Assembly: GCA_016288815.1 (NCBI GenBank)
Contig: JAEELF010000001.1
Location: 16,320 to 80,319 of the forward strand
Direction of reading: 5' to 3'
DNA from: Ruminococcus sp.
GTDB taxonomy: Bacteria; Bacillota; Clostridia; Oscillospirales; Ruminococcaceae
Length of the DNA stretch: 64,000 nt
Shown: positions 15,819 through 23,921 of the stretch, piece by piece
Layout of the letters: each line of letters opens with the position of its first letter
Position numbering within the stretch: position 1 is the first letter of the stretch
Notes under the pieces: model-generated
Seen by the model: only the letters and a program-made list of their open reading frames with translations
What the model was told of the DNA's origin: nothing
The model's database searches: none
Position numbers and translations under genes: made by a program

Positions 15819-16160
15819 ATGAACATACAGATATTCGGCACCAAGAAGTGCTTCGATACGAAAAAAGCAGAGCGCTGGTTCAAGGAGCGCCGCATAAAGT
15901 ACCAGATGATCGATATGAAGGAAAAGGGCATGAGCAGGGGAGAGCTGACCAGTGTAGCGCAGGCGGTCGGCGGAATGGACAGGCTCATAAACGAAAACGC
16001 AAAGGACAAGGACACCCTTGCGCTGCTGCGGTATCTCTCCGACAGTGACCGCGAGGAAAAGCTCCTTGAGAATCCGCAGCTCATAGTTACCCCGGTCGTC
16101 CGCAACGGAAAGAAGGCTACCATAGGATTCGCCCCCGAGGTCTGGGAGACGTGGGAATGA
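15819..16160 (+). CDS. ArsC/Spx-family thioredoxin-fold protein
   Basis: 113 residues beginning MNIQIFGTKKCFDTKKAERW. The fold and the KCxxxKKA signature place it in the arsenate reductase/Spx family; only one Cys (Cys11) is in the active loop, so it is neither a CxxC Spx nor a classical three-Cys ArsC. The later TPVVRNGKKATIGF matches the cis-Pro region of the family. GGAGG overlaps the end of the GH3 gene, so translation is coupled. The function (glutaredoxin-coupled reductase or RNA polymerase adaptor) cannot be decided. A weak AT-rich hairpin (16178-16200) may end the transcript. Confidence 0.85.
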   Translation: MNIQIFGTKKCFDTKKAERWFKERRIKYQMIDMKEKGMSRGELTSVAQAVGGMDRLINENAKDKDTLALLRYLSDSDREEKLLENPQLIVTPVVRNGKKATIGFAPEVWETWE

Positions 16161-16220
16161 ACTTTGATTGGTTAAATAATAAAAATATATTGTTTTTATT
16201 AAAAAATATCCTAAAAGGTA

Positions 16221-16249
16221 GTGCAATTTCCGGAAATATATGGTATAAT
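16221..16249 (+). promoter_or_regulatory. promoter of the SPFH operon
   Basis: GTGCAA (16221-16226), 17-bp spacer with the 10-bp palindrome TTTCCGGAAA (16227-16236), TATGG, then TATAAT (16244-16249). Confidence 0.75.
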
Positions 16250-16279
16250 TACAATGTGTTAGTTGAAAACTGACAGAAA

Positions 16280-16309
16280 TTTAGCGGAAATCCCCCTTTC
16301 CGTCCTAAA
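16280..16309 (+). promoter_or_regulatory. hairpin in the leader of the SPFH gene
   Basis: TTTAGCGGAAA (16280-16290), loop TCCCCC, TTTCCG (16297-16302), two-base bulge, CTAAA (16305-16309). It lies about 30 bases below the expected transcript start; no T-run follows, so it is not a terminator. Possibly stabilises the mRNA. Confidence 0.5.
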
Positions 16310-16348
16310 TATCATTCTAAGGGTCAATACCCGAAAGGAGTCTTAATT

Positions 16349-17761
16349 ATGGGTCTTATCCAGGCAGCTCTCGTAGGAGCAAGCTCAACACTCGCCGATA
16401 CATGGCTGGAATTCTTCACTTGTGAGTCTATCCCCACCGACGTTCTCGTCGTAAGAGGAAAGAAGCAGCTCGGCAAGCATTCCTCCAACACCAAGGGCAA
16501 CGAGAACGTTATCTCTGACGGAAGCGGTATCGTTGTTCACGAAGGTCAGGCAATGATCATGGTAGATCAGGGCGTTGTTACCGAGATAGCTACTACCCCC
16601 GGTGTCTACAAGTACGAGTCCGGCACGTCCCCGAGCCTTTTCTCGAGCTCGTTTGGCGCAGGACTGAAGAACACATTCAAGGAAATGTGGGATCGTATCA
16701 AGCACGGCGGCGACGCAGCAAAGGATCAGAGAATCTACTACTTCAACATGAAGGAGCTGCTCGATAATAAGTTCGGCACGCAGAACCCCGTTCCTTTCAG
16801 GGTTACATATCAGGATCTCGGCAGGAGCTTCACTGTAGGCGTTCGCTGCAACGGTATCTACTCCTATAAGATCGCGGATCCTGTACTCTTCTATGCTAAC
16901 GTATGCGGTAATGTTACCGATAAGTATATGCGCTCTGAGCTCGACAATCAGCTCAAGAGCGAGTTCCTCGATTCTCTCCAGCCTGCTTTCACCACGATCT
17001 CGGGCTCGGGTATCAGATACGATGAGCTCCCCGGCAGACAGCGTGAGGTCAAGTCCGCTATCGAGACCGAGCTCAACCCCGAGTGGAAGGAGAAGAGAGG
17101 TCTCGTTATCGAGAAGGTAGCTATCAACTCCGCTACTATCTCCGAAGCTGATACAAAGCGTATCCAGGAATTTGAAGACAGAGCCTGGAATCGTGACCCC
17201 GGCAATGCTGCTGCATCTCTCGTTGAGGCTCAGGCAACTGCAATGCAGAACGCTGCAAACAACCCCAACGGAGCTGCAATGGGCTTCTTCGGCATGGGCA
17301 TGGCTCAGCAGGCTGGCGGCATGAACGCTCAGCAGCTGTTCGGTATGGCTCAGCAGAATCAGGCTGCACAGCAGCAGGCTGCTCCTGCGGCTGCCGGCGG
17401 AGCTGGTTCATGGAAGTGTGATTGTGGTACATCCAATACAGGCAAGTTCTGCGCTAACTGCGGAAAGCCCATGCCTGCACCGGCAGGTGAGTGGAAGTGC
17501 GAATGCGGCACGTCCAACACAGGCAAGTTCTGCGCTAACTGTGGAAAAGCTAAGCCCACTGTTTCCGCTGACGGCTGGACCTGCGAGTGCGGCGCCGTAA
17601 ATAAGGGCAAGTTCTGCGCTGAGTGCGGCAAGCCGAAGCCGGCTGGAGCACCTCTCTACCGCTGCGACAAGTGCGGCTGGGAGCCTGCAGATCCGTTCAA
17701 TCCGCCTAAGTTCTGTGCTGAGTGCGGAGACCCCTTCGACGATTCAGACATCGTTAAGTAA
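16349..17761 (+). CDS. SPFH-domain protein with four C-terminal zinc ribbons (YdjI-like)
   Basis: 470 residues. An SPFH/band 7-like domain occupies about 1-290, followed by an Ala/Gln/Met-rich linker (about 300-350) and four zinc ribbons (355-470): three of type CxCG-x8-CxxCGK that are near copies of each other, and a last CxxC-x(14-16)-CxxC. This matches the YdjI (virion-core-like) architecture of Bacillus subtilis, where YdjI is bound to the membrane by YdjG and YdjH and recruits PspA under membrane stress. The Bacillus protein has fewer ribbons, from memory. AAGGAG precedes the ATG. First gene of a three-gene set. Confidence 0.85.
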   Translation: MGLIQAALVGASSTLADTWLEFFTCESIPTDVLVVRGKKQLGKHSSNTKGNENVISDGSGIVVHEGQAMIMVDQGVVTEIATTPGVYKYESGTSPSLFSSSFGAGLKNTFKEMWDRIKHGGDAAKDQRIYYFNMKELLDNKFGTQNPVPFRVTYQDLGRSFTVGVRCNGIYSYKIADPVLFYANVCGNVTDKYMRSELDNQLKSEFLDSLQPAFTTISGSGIRYDELPGRQREVKSAIETELNPEWKEKRGLVIEKVAINSATISEADTKRIQEFEDRAWNRDPGNAAASLVEAQATAMQNAANNPNGAAMGFFGMGMAQQAGGMNAQQLFGMAQQNQAAQQQAAPAAAGGAGSWKCDCGTSNTGKFCANCGKPMPAPAGEWKCECGTSNTGKFCANCGKAKPTVSADGWTCECGAVNKGKFCAECGKPKPAGAPLYRCDKCGWEPADPFNPPKFCAECGDPFDDSDIVK

Positions 17762-17773
17762 TAATTACCGGAC

Positions 17774-17816
17774 CGAGCCGCCGAGGTGCGCCTGAAGCGG
17801 CTCGTTTCGTTATTTA
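17774..17816 (+). terminator. hairpin between the SPFH gene and the ydjG-like gene
   Basis: CGAGCCGC (17774-17781), 15-base loop, GCGGCTCG (17797-17804), then TTTCGTTATTT. A partial terminator or processing site that could lower expression of the two following genes. Confidence 0.55.
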
Positions 17817-17828
17817 TGAGGTGGTATT

Positions 17829-18914
17829 ATGTCAGATCTGTTGGAATATAAATGCCCGTGCTGCTCGGGAAAGCTCGAGTTCAACAGCACGGTGCAGAAG
17901 ATGAAATGTCCCTTCTGTGAATCTGAATTCGATGTCGATACAGTCCAGAATTACAATAACGAGATCAGCAACGCTTCCGGAGACAATATGAGCTGGGACA
18001 CTCAGGCGGGAAGCGAGTGGGTATCGGGCGAAACGAACGGCATGAACATCTACAAGTGTCAGTCCTGCGGCGGCGAGATCGTCGCGGATCAGACCACAGC
18101 AGCTTCAGCCTGTCCCTACTGCGACAATCCGGTCGTGATGACAGGCAGCTTCTCCGGCGACCTCCGCCCGGATAAGGTCATTCCGTTCAAGCTGGACAAA
18201 AACGCAGCCAAGGCAGCGCTCAGCAGGCACCTCGAGGGCAAGCGCCTCCTTCCGAAGGTCTTCTGCGAGCAGAACCACATCGACGAGATAAAGGGCGTTT
18301 ACGTCCCTGTGTGGCTTTTTGACGCAGAGGCTGATGCTCGTATCATTTACAAAGCCGAAAAGCGCAAGACGTGGAGCGATAACAACTTCAACTACGTCGA
18401 GAAGAGCTTCTATTCGGTAATACGTTCGGGCGGACTAGGCTTCGAGCTCGTCCCTGTTGACGGTTCCTCCAAAATGCCCGACGACCTCATGGAATCCATC
18501 GAGCCGTTCGATTTCAAGGACGCCGTGGACTTCAAGACTGCTTATCTTTCCGGATATCTCGCAGACCGCTACGACGTTTCCGCAGACGAGAGCATTGAGC
18601 GTGCGAACCAGCGTATCAAGAAGAGCACTGAGGAAGCCTTTGCTTCGACGGTGACCGGATATGCCTCCTTCACCACGGAGAACAGCAGCGTTCATCTCAA
18701 CAACGGCAAAGCAAAGTATGCGCTATATCCCGTGTGGATACTTAACACAACATGGAACGGCAATAAATACACATTCGCAATGAACGGTCAGACGGGCAAG
18801 TTCGTGGGTGACCTTCCCGTTGACAAAGCAGCGGCAAGGAACTGGTTCCTGGGCATAACTGCGGGAGTCACCGCAGCACTGTTCGGACTCTCGCTCCTGA
18901 TCAATCTGCTGTAA
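17829..18914 (+). CDS. zinc-ribbon membrane protein (YdjG-like)
   Basis: 361 residues. Two N-terminal zinc ribbons (CPCC...CPFC at about 9-30 and CQSCGGE...CPYC at about 77-99), then an alpha/beta region with VIPFKLDKNAAKAAL and the repeated YVPVWLFDA / LYPVWILN pattern, and one transmembrane helix at the very C-terminus (about 337-360). This is the layout of B. subtilis YdjG. In that system it forms a membrane platform with YdjH for the SPFH protein. GAGGTGG lies before the ATG; the next gene starts 12 bp after the stop. Confidence 0.8.
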   Translation: MSDLLEYKCPCCSGKLEFNSTVQKMKCPFCESEFDVDTVQNYNNEISNASGDNMSWDTQAGSEWVSGETNGMNIYKCQSCGGEIVADQTTAASACPYCDNPVVMTGSFSGDLRPDKVIPFKLDKNAAKAALSRHLEGKRLLPKVFCEQNHIDEIKGVYVPVWLFDAEADARIIYKAEKRKTWSDNNFNYVEKSFYSVIRSGGLGFELVPVDGSSKMPDDLMESIEPFDFKDAVDFKTAYLSGYLADRYDVSADESIERANQRIKKSTEEAFASTVTGYASFTTENSSVHLNNGKAKYALYPVWILNTTWNGNKYTFAMNGQTGKFVGDLPVDKAAARNWFLGITAGVTAALFGLSLLINLL

Positions 18915-18926
18915 GGAGGTACGGAC

Positions 18927-19370
18927 ATGATACTGAAAAAGTTAGCAGCGGCAGCTGCCGCATTCGTGCTCATTTCCGCTCCCGCAGCGATAGGACGTGT
19001 CACCAGCGCTCCTGCGGCTCCGATGACTGCCTGTGCAGAGTATGAGGAGACCGACGGCGAGATCATTGCACTTTCGGCTAAGGCTTCTGATGAAAATGAG
19101 GAAGAAGCCGACGAAGACGCGCCCACGAAGAGCAAGTCTGAGAAAGCAGACTTCAACCCCGTCCCGAGCCTGATAATAAGCCTGATAATAGGGCTTATCG
19201 TCGCGTTTGTCGCTGTAGCCTCTATGAAGTCAAAGCTCAAGACAGTCCGCAGCAAGACCGGCGCTTCCGACTACAAAAAGAAGGACAGCTTCAAGCTCGA
19301 CGAGAAAACGGATACCTTCCTTTACAAGAAGCTCGAAAAGACTGCCAAAGCGCAGCCAAACCGCAGATAA
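18927..19370 (+). CDS. YdjH-like membrane protein lacking the TPM domain
   Basis: 147 residues: signal peptide (about 1-27), an acidic extracellular stretch of about 45 residues, one transmembrane helix (about 85-108) and a basic cytoplasmic tail with DSFKLDEKTDTFLYKKLEK. The tail with its F-K-L and FLYK elements resembles the C-terminus of YdjH-type proteins, but the ~150-residue TPM domain those carry between signal peptide and helix is missing. AAGGAGG overlaps the previous stop. Likely works with the two genes before it as a membrane anchor; the identification rests on context plus the tail. Confidence 0.7.
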   Translation: MILKKLAAAAAAFVLISAPAAIGRVTSAPAAPMTACAEYEETDGEIIALSAKASDENEEEADEDAPTKSKSEKADFNPVPSLIISLIIGLIVAFVAVASMKSKLKTVRSKTGASDYKKKDSFKLDEKTDTFLYKKLEKTAKAQPNRR

Positions 19371-19378
19371 ACACCATT

Positions 19379-19412
19379 ATCCGCCCCTGCACACATCGGG
19401 GCGGATTTTTTT
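19379..19412 (+). terminator. terminator of the ydjIGH-like operon
   Basis: ATCCGCCCC (19379-19387), 10-base loop, GGGGCGGAT (19398-19406), then TTTTTT. Confidence 0.9.
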
Positions 19413-19422
19413 GCTTGTGATG

Positions 19423-19451
19423 TTGCATTTTTTGCAAGTATATGGTATAAT
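19423..19451 (+). promoter_or_regulatory. promoter of the S11-like gene
   Basis: TTGCAT (19423-19428), 17-bp spacer ending TATGG, TATAAT (19446-19451). Confidence 0.85.
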
Positions 19452-19501
19452 AAGCTTTAGATTATTTGCGGGAACTCCCGCTCACCCATAAAGGAGATAC
19501 C

Positions 19502-20941
19502 ATGAAAAGAATACTTGCGGCTGCTGCTGCCGTTCTTATGATGCTTCCGCTCGCAGTGATACCGAGCGCCTCAGCGATCAATTTCCAGATGGATAATCCT
19601 ATCCACAGCGAGTTCGGCATACTCATCAACCTTGACACCGATACCGTCATCAATGAGAAAAACGCCGATACTGTGTGGAATCCCGGTCCGCTCGTCAATA
19701 TAATGACTGCCGTGGTAGTTCTCGAGAACACCACCGACCGCAACGAGAAGCTCACCCTCGACCCCGAGGTCTACAGCTCATATTTCGCCGACGGATACCC
19801 GTACTACATGGATATCCCTGAGGTCGATTACCCCTACGTTCCCACCACTGAGAACATTGCCGACGGCGATACTCTCACGGTCAACGATCTTCTCTACTGC
19901 ATGATGCTTACCTCATCGGTCAAGGCATCGCAGACTCTCGCATACCATGTCGGCGGCGAGAGCGTGAGCAATTTCGTTGACATGATGAACGCAAAGGCAG
20001 CCGAGCTCGGCATGACGAACACCAATTTCACCAACCCCACGGGAATGTTCGATTCCGAGCAGTACACCACTGCCCGCGATCTCGCGACGCTCACGCAGTA
20101 CGCGGTCGATAACGTACCTTACTTCGAGACTATCGCCACAACGTACTCCTACCACCCGTCTGTCCCGAACGACCAGAACCATGAGAATTACGCGAGCTGG
20201 TACTGGACGCATTCAAATATCATGATGAACTCCGAGAGCGAGTACTTCTACCCCGGAGCAAAGGGCATAAAGACGGCTAACCTCGAGCAGATAGGTAGAA
20301 ACATCGTAGTTATGGCGAGCAAGGACTCCAAGAACTACCTTGCAGTGCTGCTGAATGCGCGCTTCGACGACGGAGAGGGCAACATGACCTTCTACCATAT
20401 CGACGACGCCACCGCGATGTTTGACTGGGCGTTCAAGCACTTCTCCTACAAGACTATCCTCGCAGAGAGCACGGAGGTCGGCTCACTCCCGGTAACACTT
20501 GCCGACGGCAATGATTTTGTCATCGCAAGACCCAAGGAGGAATTCAAGCTCTTCTGGTACGACGGCGTAGATGAATCTCTTATCCGCAAGGAACCCGAGA
20601 ACATTGTCTGGTACAAGGACTCGCTTCAGGCGCCGGTCAAAAAGGGAGAGCCGCTTGGTGTCCTCACTCTTGAATACAACGGCGAAAAGCTCGGTGAGGT
20701 CGAGGTCGTAGCTGTCTCGGACGTAAAGCGCTCGACGGTGAAGTACAACCTCTACGCAGTGAAGATGTTCCCAAAGTCGAAATGGCTGAAGAAATCGCTG
20801 CTGATAGCCTGCATACCGTGCGCGCTGTATATACTCATATGCATTTATTCGTTCATAGTCTTCAGGAGCAAGGCGAAGCCGATAAAGCCTGTGTATGCAG
20901 TCCCGAAGGTAGAAAAGAAAAAGCGCAAGAAAAAACAGTAA
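19502..20941 (+). CDS. D-alanyl-D-alanine carboxypeptidase homologue without the active-site residues
   Basis: 479 residues: signal peptide (about 1-25), an S11 (DacA/DacF) peptidase domain (about 30-300), a beta domain, one transmembrane helix near the C-terminus (about 423-445) and a Lys-rich cytoplasmic tail. All three penicillin-binding motifs are altered. The SxxK site reads P61-G-P63-L-V-N66-I-M-T, so nucleophile Ser is Pro63 and Lys is Asn66; SxN reads S138-S-V140; KTG reads K257-T-A259. The frame around them (IMTAVVVLEN, GMTNTNFTNPTGM) is well kept. It is therefore likely a non-catalytic binding or scaffold protein of the cell wall. AAAGGAG fixes the ATG. Not a frameshifted gene. Confidence 0.88.
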   Translation: MKRILAAAAAVLMMLPLAVIPSASAINFQMDNPIHSEFGILINLDTDTVINEKNADTVWNPGPLVNIMTAVVVLENTTDRNEKLTLDPEVYSSYFADGYPYYMDIPEVDYPYVPTTENIADGDTLTVNDLLYCMMLTSSVKASQTLAYHVGGESVSNFVDMMNAKAAELGMTNTNFTNPTGMFDSEQYTTARDLATLTQYAVDNVPYFETIATTYSYHPSVPNDQNHENYASWYWTHSNIMMNSESEYFYPGAKGIKTANLEQIGRNIVVMASKDSKNYLAVLLNARFDDGEGNMTFYHIDDATAMFDWAFKHFSYKTILAESTEVGSLPVTLADGNDFVIARPKEEFKLFWYDGVDESLIRKEPENIVWYKDSLQAPVKKGEPLGVLTLEYNGEKLGEVEVVAVSDVKRSTVKYNLYAVKMFPKSKWLKKSLLIACIPCALYILICIYSFIVFRSKAKPIKPVYAVPKVEKKKRKKKQ

Positions 20942-20947
20942 AACGAA

Positions 20948-20975
20948 AAGCCACCCGTCAAGGGTGGCTTTTTTC
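20948..20975. terminator. bidirectional terminator
   Basis: AAGCCACCC (20948-20956), loop GTCAA, GGGTGGCTT (20962-20970), TTTT; serves both convergent genes. Confidence 0.88.
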
Positions 20976-21712
20976 TATACGAAGATGAACTCGCTGCTCG
21001 CGTAGCCGATGATGTTGTTGTAGCTCACTACGTACCAGTCGCCTGTCTCGCCGTTTATCATGACATTGGTACCGTCCGGAATAGACCCGATAACAGTCCC
21101 GCTGAGCGAGGGATAGCTGCGTATCCTCAGATTTGAGCCATCAGTAACAACAGTTCCCCAGCGTATAGCAGAGGGCTCCACGAGCGGTATGCCAAAATAG
21201 TCGCAGAGGGACTGCACGATGTTCTGCGCGATAGTTTCAAGGTTGTTTTTCAGCCACGCCTCATCAGCGTAGTTGTCGTGATAACCGAGCTCACATAGCA
21301 CAGCTACCGCCTTTGTACGCAGTACCTCTCCGAGCGTGGAAGTCGGGACAGCTCGCACCTTGTCCGGCAGGGGATAGATACTTTTCAAGTTATTGGCGAT
21401 AGTATTCGCGAGCAGCTCGCTGTCGTAGCTTGACGGCGCATAGTATATGTCGATGCCGCGAAGTCGTCCGGTAAGGGACTCAGGTGCGGCATTTGAATGC
21501 AGCGCAAGGTGGACATCGTAGCTGCCCGCATTTGAATCCTTGATCGCACCGTTGACGTTTCTTGTGGGATCGTTGCGGACCCAGCTTATACCGCTCGCAC
21601 GCAGATACGGCTCGATACGGTCAGCGAGCAGGTTCATATACAGCTCCTCGTTCCCGCTGGAGGCATAGGGATTCCACTCCTGGGTAGAGGGGCTCAAAAA
21701 TATCTTTGGCAT
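20975..21712 (-). CDS. N-acetylmuramoyl-L-alanine amidase (amidase_3) with SH3 domain
   Basis: 245 residues. Amidase_3 fold at about 1-175: IFLSPSTQEWNPY, NEELYMN, HLALHSNA (His zinc ligand) and the catalytic Glu in LCELGYHDN. A bacterial SH3 domain (about 183-245: TDGSNLRIRSYPS, GDWYVVSYNN) should bind the wall. Where many members have a His zinc ligand (QEHN) this protein has Trp. No signal peptide is visible, as in several autolysin- or phage-type relatives. The ATG is chosen over a start 13 codons upstream because AAAGGAA lies 10 bases before it. It follows the serine hydrolase gene by 61 bp on the same strand. Confidence 0.85.
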   Translation of the reverse strand: MPKIFLSPSTQEWNPYASSGNEELYMNLLADRIEPYLRASGISWVRNDPTRNVNGAIKDSNAGSYDVHLALHSNAAPESLTGRLRGIDIYYAPSSYDSELLANTIANNLKSIYPLPDKVRAVPTSTLGEVLRTKAVAVLCELGYHDNYADEAWLKNNLETIAQNIVQSLCDYFGIPLVEPSAIRWGTVVTDGSNLRIRSYPSLSGTVIGSIPDGTNVMINGETGDWYVVSYNNIIGYASSEFIFV

Positions 21713-21764
21713 AGGACACTTCCTTTCTTGGGATCGAGAAAACATTCTCACAGTATCCTATGCC
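21708..21764 (-). repeat. inverted repeat covering the amidase start codon
   Basis: GGCATAGGA (21708-21716) and TCCTATGCC (21756-21764) are a perfect 9-bp inverted repeat. In the minus-strand mRNA the second arm includes the amidase ATG, so folding would hide the start. Inside, GAGAA-TGTT-TTCTC can form a second stem. Confidence 0.6.
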
Positions 21765-21773
21765 GAAAAAGCG

Positions 21774-22958
21774 TTATTTGTTACTTAAGAGCCCGTCGAA
21801 GACTATCCTGTCGAGCTGTTCCGCCTGCCAGGTAGTACCCCCGCCGGCTATCTGCGTAAAGAACAGGACGACTATACCGCTGTCCGGCTCGGCGCAGAAG
21901 TACGTCCCCGTCCAGCCGTCCCAGCCGAACTCACCGTTCGCAGTCTTTATCTGCGCGATCTTCTCATCGGTCATGATGCGCATGAGGCAGGCATAATTGT
22001 ACCCGTCGAGCCTGTCCCAGAGCCCCTCTGCCTGTTTGCCGCTTAGCTTGGGAGCGGTCATATACCGGAACGCCTCTCCGCTCATTATCCTTACTCCGTC
22101 AAACTCACCGCCATTGCAGAGCATTCGCGCGAACTTGGAGTAATCCTCAATAGTGGAGACAAGTCCCGCACCGCCTGATTCAAACGCCGGGGGAGCGGTG
22201 TAATCTGTCAGCCCGAGGTAATTATTCCTGTCGCGGACAAAACCACCGTCCTCCCAGCGGTAAAGCGCCGCAAACCTGTCCCGCTTTTCCGCCGGGACAT
22301 AAAACCCTGTGTCGTGCATTCCGAGCGGGTCGAATATGTATTTTTTCAGGAACTCACTGAGCTTCATTCCCGAGACACGCTCAACGATACCCCCGAGGAT
22401 ATCAGCAGAGATACCGTAATCCCACTTCTCGCCGGGTTCCCACATCAGAGGTATCTGAGCCGCGCGTTTTGTGAATTCCTCGGTGGTGAACTCGTTTGTT
22501 CTGGAATCGCGGTCGTGTTCAACTTCATCGAAAAGCCTTGCCGCAGCACGTACTGGCTCGCACCAGTTGTGTGCGTAGGGGATACCAGAGGTCATCGTCA
22601 GCAGGTGTGAGATGAGCAGGGGACGTGTGCAGTCTGCGAGGGTATCCTCGCCGTCAGGGTGGTATTCAGCAACGTACCGGAGGTTCTTGTACTCAGGAAA
22701 GAACTGTGAGACCTCGTCCTCCGGGGAGAGCTTCCCCATGTCCATGAGTATCATGACTGCCGCGGCAGTGACAGGCTTGGTAAGCGAAAACAGCCGGCAG
22801 ATCGTGTCGCGCCTCATCGTCAAGCCATTTTCGCGGTCGGCGAGCCCTGAAAAGCACGAGCAGAGCTCTTTCCCCTCCTTGAAAACAAGGCAGCCCGCGC
22901 CTACGAGCGCCCCGCTGTCCACGCTTCCGCCCAGAAGCTCTGAGATATTATTCTCCAT
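21774..22958 (-). CDS. serine hydrolase of the beta-lactamase (class C) / esterase family
   Basis: 394 residues. The SxxK nucleophile motif is S58-L-T-K61, the Tyr motif is WDYGIS, and the last strand carries FTQIAGGGTTW in place of KTG/HxG. No signal peptide, so probably cytoplasmic; such proteins are usually esterases or D-aminopeptidase-like hydrolases, not antibiotic resistance enzymes. AAGGAG precedes the ATG. Divergent from tyrA across a 15-bp inverted repeat; the amidase follows on the same strand. Confidence 0.85.
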   Translation of the reverse strand: MENNISELLGGSVDSGALVGAGCLVFKEGKELCSCFSGLADRENGLTMRRDTICRLFSLTKPVTAAAVMILMDMGKLSPEDEVSQFFPEYKNLRYVAEYHPDGEDTLADCTRPLLISHLLTMTSGIPYAHNWCEPVRAAARLFDEVEHDRDSRTNEFTTEEFTKRAAQIPLMWEPGEKWDYGISADILGGIVERVSGMKLSEFLKKYIFDPLGMHDTGFYVPAEKRDRFAALYRWEDGGFVRDRNNYLGLTDYTAPPAFESGGAGLVSTIEDYSKFARMLCNGGEFDGVRIMSGEAFRYMTAPKLSGKQAEGLWDRLDGYNYACLMRIMTDEKIAQIKTANGEFGWDGWTGTYFCAEPDSGIVVLFFTQIAGGGTTWQAEQLDRIVFDGLLSNK

Positions 22959-23007
22959 AGGGTCATTCTCCTTAATTTAAATAAAAAATAAAATTATAGC
23001 GCCGGTA

Positions 23008-23049
23008 TTGATTTTCATTATTTAAAGTGTTATACTTTAAATAATGAAA
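23008..23049. promoter_or_regulatory. 15-bp inverted repeat over the tyrA promoter
   Basis: TTTCATTATTTAAAG (23013-23027) and CTTTAAATAATGAAA (23035-23049) pair perfectly around TGTTATA. The tyrA promoter TTGATT (23008-23013), 17 bp, TATACT (23031-23036) has its -10 box in the centre. The site looks like the operator of a dimeric repressor, able to affect both divergent genes. Confidence 0.65.
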
Positions 23050-23069
23050 GATTGAAAGGAACCATGCAT

Positions 23070-23921
23070 ATGAACATTCTCGTTGTCGGACTCGGACTCA
23101 TCGGCGGCTCGCTGTGCAAGGCGCTGAAAAAATACACCTACCACACGGTCTATGGCTCGAACCGCAGCCCGGAGGTCGAGGAAGCCGCAATGCGCGACAT
23201 CGCTATCGACTACCGCTTTGAGGGCGATTTCAGCGATATCGACCTCGTCGTCATCTCACTGTACCCTGAGGGAACTGAGAAATACTTCACCGAAAACGCT
23301 CCCAAGATGAAGAAGGGCACGCTCGTCACCGACGTCTGTGGAATCAAGGGAGTTTTTGCTGCAAGAATGCGTAAAATAGCCGAGGACAACGGTCTGCGCT
23401 ACGTCGGCATACACCCCATGGCTGGCAAGGAATTCGGCGGCTACCAGAACAGCACCCCCGACCTCTTCCAGCGTGCGAATTTCGTCGTCACCGCTTTTCA
23501 GAACGACCGCGAGGAAGACGTCAGGACCCTTGAATCGCTCTCTAAGGAGGTCGGCGCAGGAAAGGTCGTTATCACCTCGCCCGAGAATCACGACAAGATG
23601 ATCGCTTACACCTCGCAGCTCGCGCATATCGTTTCCAGCGCCTATGTCAAGAGCCCCGAGATAAAGCTTGAATGCGGCTTCAGCGGCGGCAGCTTCCAAG
23701 ATATGACCCGCGTCGCCACGATGAACGAAAAGATGTGGACAGACCTCTTCCTCCAGAACAGGGACAATCTCCTGTTCGAGCTCGACACTCTCATTCAGAA
23801 TCTTCTCGAATACCGCAACGCGCTCGATGCCGGCAGCGAGGAGGAGCTCCTCCGTCTTATCGCGGACGGCAGAAAGATGAAGGAGGACAATCTCCGCCAC
23901 AGAGTCGGTCAGCCCAACTGA
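23070..23921 (+). CDS. tyrA: prephenate dehydrogenase
   Basis: 283 residues. Converts prephenate to 4-hydroxyphenylpyruvate on the way to tyrosine, with NAD. Rossmann motif GLGLIGGS (7-14), the substrate-site segment GIHPMAGKE, and the helical C-terminal dimer domain (SQLAHIVSSA, CGFSGGSFQDMTR) are all present. No ACT or chorismate mutase domain. Of two nearby ATGs the second is preferred, being 9 bases from AAAGGA against 3 for the first. The 3' end overlaps the convergent pseudouridine synthase gene by 13 bp. No other aromatic genes are adjacent. Confidence 0.93.
   Translation: MNILVVGLGLIGGSLCKALKKYTYHTVYGSNRSPEVEEAAMRDIAIDYRFEGDFSDIDLVVISLYPEGTEKYFTENAPKMKKGTLVTDVCGIKGVFAARMRKIAEDNGLRYVGIHPMAGKEFGGYQNSTPDLFQRANFVVTAFQNDREEDVRTLESLSKEVGAGKVVITSPENHDKMIAYTSQLAHIVSSAYVKSPEIKLECGFSGGSFQDMTRVATMNEKMWTDLFLQNRDNLLFELDTLIQNLLEYRNALDAGSEEELLRLIADGRKMKEDNLRHRVGQPN

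Noticed and set aside
21774..22958. Antibiotic-resistance beta-lactamase
   Set aside because: SxxK is present but there is no signal peptide and the last motif differs; fits esterase-type serine hydrolases better.
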